This document shows, piece by piece, positions 16,262 through 25,700 of a DNA stretch of 64,000 nucleotides. The notes below the pieces were generated by a model. That model was not told the DNA's origin. It was given only the letters and a program-made list of their open reading frames with translations, and searched no databases. The position numbers were made by a program, and so were the translations under genes. The first letter of the stretch is position 1, and each line of letters starts with the position of its first letter. Origin of the DNA: Pedobacter sp. PLR. Lineage in GTDB: Bacteria; Bacteroidota; Bacteroidia; Sphingobacteriales; Sphingobacteriaceae. The stretch covers positions 1-64,000 of the forward strand of contig NZ_JAPIVQ010000001.1 of the NCBI RefSeq assembly GCF_026239675.1, in the 5' to 3' direction.

Positions 16262-19132
16262 TCATTGGCCTTTCCTGTAAATATAGGCATCCGGAAAACC
16301 AAGAAATTTCAGCTTTTTGAGTATTTTCTTTGCTTCGGGCACTCCCTTGATGCCAATAATCCGGATGTTAAAATAATGAGATCCGGCCGGTACAACAATG
16401 ACCGAATAATTGTGATTTGCTAAAAGATCCTTTACAATTAAAGCTTTACGACGTTTAAAATGCGCCGCCTGAATCGTAGTAAGATTCTCAGTCGAAACAG
16501 GTATCACCACTATGGTTTGCTCCGCTGTAGTATCCGGAATAACGACAGGAACGATTGGGGCATCCTTAGCTTCAACCACAAATTCAAGGTTGTCAACAAA
16601 GGTCCCTTCAATACTACGGGAGATACTGAACGGGAAGCTTCCAGGGGCAGCGGTCAAATTTTGTCTCCTGAGTTCAGCAGTATCAACCCTTGCCGAATAT
16701 CTCCCTGGTATCAGTCCCAGATAACTGAAATAACCATCCGCTTCCGTATAAGCGCTGGCTACAACAACAGATTTATCATTATAAATACGGATGGTCATAC
16801 GTCCCGAATTATTCTCGTTGTTTCCTTTCCAGGTCATCCTTCCTGACACTTCACCGGATACAAATACCGGAACATCAATATTTTTAACAGAATTTGGATC
16901 AACGGTAACACTATAGTTCTTTTTAAGAAGCTGCCATGCCACGTTGCCAAAACCCGAGGCATCAAGTTCTAAGTTGTAAGTCACATATGCCTCCATGTCT
17001 GTTATACGGATGGTTGTGTCTTTCAGGCTTTTTTCAATCCGTCCCCCATTGACGCGAATATTGAGGTTCGGTGCTTTGGGCTCGTCGGCATCACGTAGGC
17101 CATTCCCATTCATATCCAGGTAGGGATTTAAAATAATGCTGCCCTTCCCTACACTCGTATGGTTATTGAAATCCAGGTAATTTGATTTCCGGTCATAGAT
17201 CATACTGCCATTGATCGCTGCCAGATGTCTTATTGTTTTATTACTTTTCCGCACAGAAGCCCTGGTCTGCCCGAAGCCGAAATCATAGCGCAAACCGGCT
17301 TCGAAATAGGTCAGGTTGCTGGAATAATTTCGCTCAAAAGAAACATTTACATAACCATTTCTGAATAACCGGTTCTCCAGCTCAGTCTTAATCCCGATAA
17401 GCTTATTCTCTTGATATGCATATTGGAGCTGCTGGGTCAACAGCGTGTTTTTAAGCACCCTGGTGCCCACGGAAACGTTACTATATACATAAGGATCATT
17501 CTGCTCCCTGAAAATGGCAAATGTATTAATGCTGGTATTGAATGCACCAACCGATGTGGATAGCAACCATTCTGCACTGGTATATTTAAAGTCGGGCAAA
17601 ACGAACTGTTCAAGTGTGACCCTGGAATAGGCCGAAAATGAACGACCTCTGATCGGGAGGGAAAGACTTATCCTGCGTTCCTCAAGAAACGTATTATTAA
17701 TTGCCGTCTGTCCTTTTTTATACCAGGTATTGTTCAGTTCCAGTTGCAAACCTGAGGGCAGGTTGTAGCTCAGTATTACTTTCGAGCGCACATTATGATC
17801 ATATTCCGCGGAAACCAGAAGGTTGGAAAGCACCCGCACCGAAGTGTTTACAAAGGGGATGAATGATCCCGGGGAGACAGAGGAAAGATATTCTGCACCA
17901 GCCCCGATGGTGATACTTTTGTTGAGCCCGTAATTACTGCTGAACCGGGAAAACTTACTTTGATGCCCATCCTCAACCATTCCCGCAGAAGCCGTATATT
18001 CAAATTCATTTTTAGGAAGAAAGTTAAAAGGTATGCTGATATTTTGCTCACTGGAACGCTCTTCTCCATAGGGTCCAAAAAAACGCAGTTTTACCAGGGA
18101 ATTTCCATATACAAGTGGAACATCGAATGCGTAAAAACCTGCAGCATCCGCTTTGACATAATTGACCAGTACATTGTTCACGTAGAGTTCTACCGTCCAG
18201 TTAGGCTCAGTATAATTGCTCAGCTTATAGGACCCGAATGACCTCCTGTAGGTTGTTGGTGTATTGGTAAGCTGAAGACCGACTATCGGTGCATAGATGG
18301 AGGATATTGACTGGCCGTATATTTTCCCTGCCGAAATCTGCTTTGCAAAAGCATGGTCATTATTGGCCAGTCTCCAAAGGTAATATTGCTGCCGCCCGGA
18401 GAATGGCGCGGTACTGTAATAATTCATCACCACGTTGGTCTCCCCTCCCGCAATTATCCCTCCGAGCCCGAGGCTCACACGGGTGTCCTGCGCAGCGGTA
18501 AGGTTTTCAGCAGAGTTGACTATGGCATAATCTGCTACGCCAAAATGAAATAAGGGATAGCTTCTGCCAATGCTGGTATCCGCCTTAAAATCTCCCTTGA
18601 GCTTACTGACATTGGCGCGCATCTGTTCCTGCCGGAGCTGACGGATGACCGGCAGATCAAGATCAGTACGCAACGTTACCGAGAGGTCACGAAAGCTAAA
18701 GAAACAGTTCAGCCCGAACACTTTGCCGAAATAATCCGATTTCAAAAAGAGATTTCCACCACTGGCGATCAGGTCATCAGCCTGCAGGTTAAAGATCTTG
18801 TCAAGATAGGTAATCCGCTTTCTTGTGTTATCAATGCTGAACTTCGCCCTGGAATCGATAAAAGTACCGCTGATAGAATCCGCATTTGCTGACTGTATAT
18901 TTTTGATCCCCAGAAAACTAAAAATATTGCCTACCGGAAGATACACCGTCTGGTCTGCAATCAATACCGGGATTTCTATCCCCCCGACACGCTCCACATT
19001 TAAAAAGATAGAAACTTCGTCATAGGCCAGCTCCGGGGCTTCGGCCCTAAATGGCTGTGCCAGAGCATCATTTACACCTGAAAACAGAAATACCGCCAAA
19101 AAAGTTAATGACCATAACTTTTTAAAAACCAT
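16262..19132 (-). CDS. Usher-like outer membrane protein with C-terminal SPOR-like domain
   Basis: 956 residues from the ATG at 19132. The alternative ATG at 19156 sits one base after the preceding stop and would add eight residues. Signal peptide: MVFKKLWSLTFLAVFLFSGV ending ALAQ. After an N-terminal domain (about 20-180, with a beta-strand repeat on the theme PVLIADQTVYLPVGNIFSFL) comes a long beta-barrel. It contains the usher-like segment NWTVELYVNNVLVNYVKADA, then GFYAFDVPLVYGNSLVKLRF with FGPYGEERSSEQ. Later there is an SdrD/usher-type module with DMNGNGLRDADEPKAPNL and a carboxypeptidase-regulatory-like domain. The last ~75 residues (ARVDxxE... HNYSVIVVPAGSHYFNIRI, EAKKILKKLKFLGFPDAYIY) resemble a SPOR peptidoglycan-binding domain. 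The role is inferred: secretion and assembly of DUF4402 subunits. It is the last gene of the operon starting at 29167. Confidence 0.72.
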   Translation of the reverse strand: MVFKKLWSLTFLAVFLFSGVNDALAQPFRAEAPELAYDEVSIFLNVERVGGIEIPVLIADQTVYLPVGNIFSFLGIKNIQSANADSISGTFIDSRAKFSIDNTRKRITYLDKIFNLQADDLIASGGNLFLKSDYFGKVFGLNCFFSFRDLSVTLRTDLDLPVIRQLRQEQMRANVSKLKGDFKADTSIGRSYPLFHFGVADYAIVNSAENLTAAQDTRVSLGLGGIIAGGETNVVMNYYSTAPFSGRQQYYLWRLANNDHAFAKQISAGKIYGQSISSIYAPIVGLQLTNTPTTYRRSFGSYKLSNYTEPNWTVELYVNNVLVNYVKADAAGFYAFDVPLVYGNSLVKLRFFGPYGEERSSEQNISIPFNFLPKNEFEYTASAGMVEDGHQSKFSRFSSNYGLNKSITIGAGAEYLSSVSPGSFIPFVNTSVRVLSNLLVSAEYDHNVRSKVILSYNLPSGLQLELNNTWYKKGQTAINNTFLEERRISLSLPIRGRSFSAYSRVTLEQFVLPDFKYTSAEWLLSTSVGAFNTSINTFAIFREQNDPYVYSNVSVGTRVLKNTLLTQQLQYAYQENKLIGIKTELENRLFRNGYVNVSFERNYSSNLTYFEAGLRYDFGFGQTRASVRKSNKTIRHLAAINGSMIYDRKSNYLDFNNHTSVGKGSIILNPYLDMNGNGLRDADEPKAPNLNIRVNGGRIEKSLKDTTIRITDMEAYVTYNLELDASGFGNVAWQLLKKNYSVTVDPNSVKNIDVPVFVSGEVSGRMTWKGNNENNSGRMTIRIYNDKSVVVASAYTEADGYFSYLGLIPGRYSARVDTAELRRQNLTAAPGSFPFSISRSIEGTFVDNLEFVVEAKDAPIVPVVIPDTTAEQTIVVIPVSTENLTTIQAAHFKRRKALIVKDLLANHNYSVIVVPAGSHYFNIRIIGIKGVPEAKKILKKLKFLGFPDAYIYRKGQ

Positions 19133-19157
19133 ATAGCTGTTTTCTGCGTAAAACATG

Positions 19158-19709
19158 CTACGGCTGTATAAATGTAACTGTAAAGGTCCCGTTATAATTT
19201 CCCGGAGGACTGGCAATCGGGTTGCCAACGGTCAGAGTACCACCGATTCTTATTAATGTCCGTGCGGGAGATGCAGCTGTGGCAATAAAGGGACTGCCCA
19301 GGTTGGAACTACCAATACGAAGGGTCATGGTCCCACCGTTGCTACCGCTCAGGTTTACATCCGGTCCGTTGCTGATGGTTACAATGGTCCCAGGTTCTGC
19401 ATCGACTTCAAAAACGGCCGGCGAAAAGGAAATTCCGAGACTGGCCTGAATAATGCTGCCGGTAGTTGATCTGGAGCCGTTTGGATCGATGATCACCATA
19501 CCACCGGAACCGCCCTGGTAAAAGGCTCCGAAATTTAATCCCTGTGCCGGATTTACAAAGATGCTGATCGGCCGCGGGGGATTCTCTACCATGAGCGAAG
19601 GCGGCCTGTGCTGTGCCCGGACTGCCAAACCCAGCCCCAGGAAAAGCAATATCAAAAACCCGGTGGTGACCGGTTTCAAACAGACAATATGTTTAACAGT
19701 CATCCTCAT
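19158..19709 (-). CDS. DUF4402-like exported protein (candidate minor subunit)
   Basis: 183 residues with a signal peptide (TTGFLILLFLGLGLAVRAQ). The mature part follows DUF4402 logic: LNFGAFYQGGSGGMVIIDPN, GSRSTTGSI, a middle sheet with FEVDAEPGTIVTISNG and the closing strand NYNGTFTVTFIQP. In this family the fold is an immunoglobulin-like sandwich resembling pilin or spore-coat U subunits. The ATG at 19709 overlaps the stop of the giant upstream gene by four bases (ATGA), so the two are translationally coupled. It is more divergent and has a longer proline-rich N-terminus (QHRPPSLMVENPPRP) than the partner at 28661, so a tip or anchor subunit is possible. Confidence 0.75.
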   Translation of the reverse strand: MRMTVKHIVCLKPVTTGFLILLFLGLGLAVRAQHRPPSLMVENPPRPISIFVNPAQGLNFGAFYQGGSGGMVIIDPNGSRSTTGSIIQASLGISFSPAVFEVDAEPGTIVTISNGPDVNLSGSNGGTMTLRIGSSNLGSPFIATAASPARTLIRIGGTLTVGNPIASPPGNYNGTFTVTFIQP

Positions 19710-22700
19710 TTGTTTTCTAAAAATACTTTTTTTGAATGCGCACCCCGGGGAGTGATAAAACTGATGATATAGAAACCCGAATTCACGCGGCTGTCTACCG
19801 GGTATTCTCCGTTGCCGGGTATCGGACTCCTCGAAATCACCTGACCAATTGCATTGCTGACAACCAGGGTTCCCTTTTGTTCTGAAGCAAGTTTGATACG
19901 TACAAACAATGCACCTGCTGAGCCAAATACGGTATATTCATCTTTACTTCCTACAACATTTTCCGTCCCGGTAAAGCTTAACGAGAAACGGTTGTTATGA
20001 CTCCCGGAACTGACATTTGTACGGTAAACAGGGTTCGTACGCAAATCCTGTTTTGCACCAGTAGCCCCATCGTTTAGAAAAATACGTAAATGCTCAGGCC
20101 ATTGTTCGGTATTTTGCAGGTTAAAAATAACGGTCCCGTTCCTGTTGTTTTCCAGACCAAGCGGTATTACGGTAAGGCTGTCAAGATCCGGCAGGCTATT
20201 GATGACAAGTTTTGAGGCATCAGCGCCAACCGAATACAGGTTGGGAACCTGATCATCCAGATTCATCAGCTTTATGGCATCAAGTTTTTTATCAAAAACA
20301 GGGCTTGCCTCTCCGCTGGTATAGATCACCAGAGGATCTGCTCCCTGCTCCTGGTCTGAAAACTTCGCACTCAGGCGGAGCAGGATTCGCGGGTTCTTTG
20401 CAGTATGATCAGCAAACGAGCTCATCGACTTATGAAAAACCGGGGACAAATCGTTCACCCTGACAATGTTGTTCATGGCCAGGGTCGCCGTAACCGGGTA
20501 AGCTCCGTCGCTGACATGAATAAAGAACCCCTGCATGGAAGCAATGATATTTCCTGCAATCCCGTCGCTTGAAACTCCATTGATGTAGGTACTGTAAACA
20601 CCGGTATATTGACTGGTCGTTCCCGATTTAAAGAAATAAACAGCATTGTCAATATTGGTTTTGGTCCAGCCTGTGGATGCATTCCAGTCTATCGGTGAAG
20701 GATAAGGATTCCCAACCAGGTTAAACCCTTTTGAATAAGGCTGGTTGTGATTATACAACGTTGAAGACAGCGTCCCATTGTTGACCACACCGATGATACT
20801 TACCATTTTCGGAGCTGTCGATGATCCAAAATCCGCGGCATAACCCTGCATTGGAACAAGCGGATTCGTACTGGTGGTGTATGCCTTGAATCCCGTACTC
20901 GCCTGGTTTTCTATATAGGTGTAAAAGTTCGGAAAAACCGCATTGAGATCTACGGTACTGGCAAAGCTGCTTACCGTAGCCGATTGTACCGCTGAGCTGA
21001 AGTATTTATAGCCAAATCCTGCGGCCAGATAGCGCTGCATGGTCACATTACCCGACACGTTCCCTGTTCCGCTGCCGTCTATCAGCGCCGTCTGAGTTGG
21101 GGATGAAACCAGACTAAGGTATCCCCCGGTATTGAGCTGACCGGATGATACCAGCAGTATCCCGGTAAGATTCAGTGTTCCCCCCAGGGTGACACCGGCA
21201 CTATTATTTACCGTCAGGTTTCTAATCATGTTGCCGGCAAAAACCGATGAGGGCAGGTTTTGCGCAGTTGCTCCGTTTAGTTCAACCGTACCGTTGCTCA
21301 CTGTAAAGCTGCCGGTATTGCTGATGCTGCCGCCAATTTGTAAAATTCCGTTGTTCACAGTCAGCGCGGCACCCGCCTGGATGGTGAAATTCTTTCCTGT
21401 TGCAGTCCCGATGTTGATGGTCGGGTAATTGGAAAGGCCTGAGGGGATGATCACGTCCGAAGTGTTTATCGGAACAAAACCAGAGGACCAGTTGCCGGTT
21501 GTATACCAGTCAACGCTGAGCGCCCCCGTCCAACTGGTTATGCCTGCGAATGCACCCACAGCAATATCGCCAATAAAGCTCAGACCGGTTGCCTGTATAG
21601 AAGCAGGCAGTGGCGAGGTAACCGCAGGCTGCGACCAGGTTGATCCGTTGAAATTACTTACTCTCAGGTTTGCAGTCACTGTTCCGGGATCCAGATCCGT
21701 TGCAATCCAGTTCACTGTAACCGAGGCAGTACTGAAAACAGTACCGGTGTTACTAAAAGACCAATACCTGTTGACGCTGCTCCCCGCGCTGATACCTGAA
21801 GTCGCCAGATTGGGATGATCGGTGTTAAACACGACCGAACTTAGATTTCCGGCTGTTGAAACAGCGGCGAAAAGTACCGTAGCCGGTGTGTAACTGATGC
21901 TATCGCCGACCTCAAAAATCCTGGTAACGTTTGTACCCGTTGCAATATTTTTTTGTAGTTTACCGTATACCCAACCCGTTGCTTGTGATGCGCTGGTTAC
22001 ATTGCCCGTGGCAGGGATGATTACCCTGTTACTGCCGGTTTTTATTTTGCCCGCAGCAAAATTCAGCACGCCATTTACGGTTACATTTGACGATAGAGTG
22101 GCAAAAGCCGTCGTTTTATTGATGGTTAGGTTATTGAACGCTCCTGTAGAGGACACCAGTTGTGCCGTACTGCCTGAAAGGACAATTGTGTTGCCGGTGT
22201 TGGTAAAGGTGCCGCTGGTCATGTTCCAGTTTCCCTCAATGATATCGGTAAAGCTGCCAGGGACAAAGGTGCCATTGGCCAGGGCGAAATCACTTAGCGT
22301 ATGCAGTGCCGCTGAAGCCGTTTTTGTGCCTGCTGTGGAGATGCTTAGTTTTCCATAAGTTGTGGCAGAAGATATAGCTTGTATCCCGCCATTGTATTCA
22401 ACAGTACTTAAGGTATCCAGGGCATAACTGGCAAAAGTCGGCAGGGTATTCGTACCGCCTATTTTTAGAAAAGAATTGTCATCAATAACGAGTGAGCCGC
22501 CGGCAATATCCTGGGTAATGCTAAAAGTGGAGGCATCCAGCGTACCGCTCAAAATATGGAGATCGGTGACCTCTGTTATATCTTTTGTCAGCGTCACGGT
22601 TCCCCCGGAGCTTTTACTGATGGCAAATTGTGCCAATGGAAAAGGAGAGGCAGTCCCTCCCACAGTGGATGCGCCCGCACCGGTCATGATCAGTGCGCCC

Positions 22701-25700
22701 ATGGAGGCATCAAAACTGTTGTTATTTGTGAAATTATGAGATACATTGAAATCACTGTTGGACAGCACGATGCCGGTGATCACAAGGTCGTAAAATGTGG
22801 TACCCGGACTTCCTGAAAGCTCAGCTGCCGCTGAACTCATGGTAAATACGGATGTGCCTCCATTTAATGTGCCGTCACTTTCGATGTCACCTCCTACCGT
22901 GTAGCTATTGCTTCCTGCATTAAAAATGGCATTGTTAGCGATCGAGAAAGTGCCTGCGATGTTCCAGTCCGCGGCAGGCGACACACCTGCGGTATTGGAG
23001 ATCTTCACATTATTTAAACCCGCGGGGATGCCTGTAACATTCATTGCCCCGGATCCACCGAATATGACAGTACCAGTGCTGGTAAATGAAGTTCCGGCGA
23101 GTTTGATTGTACGTGCTGCTGCAGGGGCATAATTCATGATGCCGCTGCTGGTTACCGTCCCTTCGTTGGTAAAACTACCCAGGATGTTATGGGTAGGATT
23201 CCCACCGTTAAATTTCGCTCCCAAACTGATATTAAAAGCCACGGCGACCGTCCATCCAACACTTGGATTAATGCCCGCGGTGTTATTCACATTCAGGGTA
23301 GCGAATACCGGAGGGCTGGTTGAATTCAATACGGGTGAAACATTACCGTTGAAATTGATCACACCACTGGAATTGGAAGTAATGGCATTTAAAAAACGGA
23401 TGATTTGTACCTGTGTCCCTGAGAAAGTAGTTACTCCATTGCTCACCAGTGAGCCGCTGTTGGTAAGATCGCCATTTAATGTGGCGGTGCCGGAACCGCC
23501 GTCAAAGGATCCGCTGGCGGTAACAAATAGCAGACCGTTATAGGTAATGTCACTTCCCGCCACCCCATAGCCGCCGTACACTGTTACCCGGTTAAATATG
23601 GTGTTGCCACTTATGGTTTTTCCGCTCCCGTTCAGCACCAGCGTTCCGGTTCCGGAATTGAATGTGCCATTGTTGACAAAATTGCCGCCAAGATTGATCG
23701 TATGAGCGCCGGCACCAAAGTTAGATCCGCTGTTGATGGTCAGATTTCCGTTGGCGGTTAGCGGACCGGTTAAAGTCTTGACTCCGCTGTTGGCAAATAC
23801 GATATTCCCGAGTGTTACCGCAGGCACTGTCTGGGCAACCGTTCCGTTAAAAGTAACCGTACTGTTAAGGTCGATATTGTATGCTCCAAAATTTGAAGGA
23901 AAGTTATTTGCCCCGCTGAGTAAAATATTTGTTCCGCCCGATGCCGTGAATGTACCGCCTGTACCGCTCCTGTTAAGTGTAAAGGTAGAAAGATCCAGGG
24001 TACCGGCACTAAATGTCACGGCACCATTGATGCTGATGTTACCGGTCAGGGTTGCCGTACTTCCTGGTTTATTGATCGTTAAATTGTTAAATGTAGTTGA
24101 AGATATGCTTTGCGGCCCCGCGCCATTGAGCAATATGGTGCCACTTAATGATAAAAAAGTCCCGTTATTGATCCAGTTGCCGCCAACAGTGGTTGTAATA
24201 CCATCGCCATTCAATATGGCACCCGAAGCGACCGTTACATTTCCGGAAATACTGGCCGGTGAATTAATATCCAGCTCACCTGTGGTCACTGAAAGATTTC
24301 CCGCAATTGTTGTGGGACTGTTGATTGCGGCAATACCAGCTGTTTTATTAATGCTGAGGTTATTGTAATTTATTCCGGCAACAGATTGCGCGGAACTGCC
24401 ATTATAAACTACCGTACTGCCTGAGGGCGTAAAAGTCCCACTGAGGTAATTATAACCGGCACCGATGTTTAAAGTCCCGGCACCCGTAAAAGTCACGTTC
24501 GCTCCGCCCGACTGGCTCAGCGATCCCGCAACCGTAGTTGTGCCGGATCCCATATTCAGGTTGATGACATGGCCTGCTGTACCGTCACTCAGACTCAGAT
24601 CCCCGTTGACAATCAGGTTCTGGTTATTTATATTAATGGTATGGGTGGTACTAAGTCCTCCCCAGGAACCATTGATATTGCCCTGTGTGGTTAAGCTGCC
24701 CCCTGTCACACTGAGTGTGACTGCCTTTGTACTACCGAAGGTGATGCTTTTTGCCACTGCACTGCCATTAATAACAGGCTGATTGACAAATGTTGTGGCA
24801 CCTATCTCCACAATATCATCAGCCGAGGGCGGCAATGAGGGAGCTCCCTGTACGGTAGTCCAGTTGGCCGCAGTGAACCAGTCGCTACTTACAGATCCGT
24901 TCCACCTTACCAGATTAGCGTCATCAGATAATGTCCATCGATTACTCACATTCAATAATAAAATTTGCTCCACATAATTGGCCGTCGCACTGTTAGTTGT
25001 CTTGCCGGATGCCCCCCAGCTGGCACCATTATAATGCCATAGCCGGATCGTAGATTCGTTGTTCCCGTTCAGGTCCGCGTCTTCATAATGTAGCCTGAGG
25101 GTAGCCGCAGACACTGCAGTACCTGTAAGGACAACATTATAGACAAGATTAGCCGAACCTCCAAAAGGAAAATCACTGATGGATCCTTTGGTGACTGTGA
25201 CAGTCACTGCCGTCAGCAGTACATTCAGGCCGTTGAACGTGATGGTATTATTCGGTCCTTCAAATGCATAGGCAGTGCCCGAATTAAAGCTATGTGTATG
25301 CCGGATGGTCCCCAGAATGATGCCATTACCAGTCCGGTTACTGAGTATGTTAATAATGTTGTTTCCGGTGGACATGCTGCCGTTGGTCATGTTTAAAGTA
25401 TTCACCGTCACATTACTCAGGATATCCACAAGGTTGGTAGCTGCCGTTTTATTGATGGTAAGGATATTAAAAGTACTAACCCCGGTAATTGATGCGTTGG
25501 CAATACCTGTGAACTGCACAGTACTGGTAGCGGCGGTAAAGGTACCTGTTGTGGTCCAGTTGCCACTTATCGTGTGTGAAAATGAGGATGCATTAAAAGT
25601 AGTGGAGGCGGCAATGGTCAGGTCACTGCTTACATTTATTGCCCCACCCGCCGTTTTGGTGCTGCCGTTGGATAAAATAAGATTGCCATAATTACCCGCA

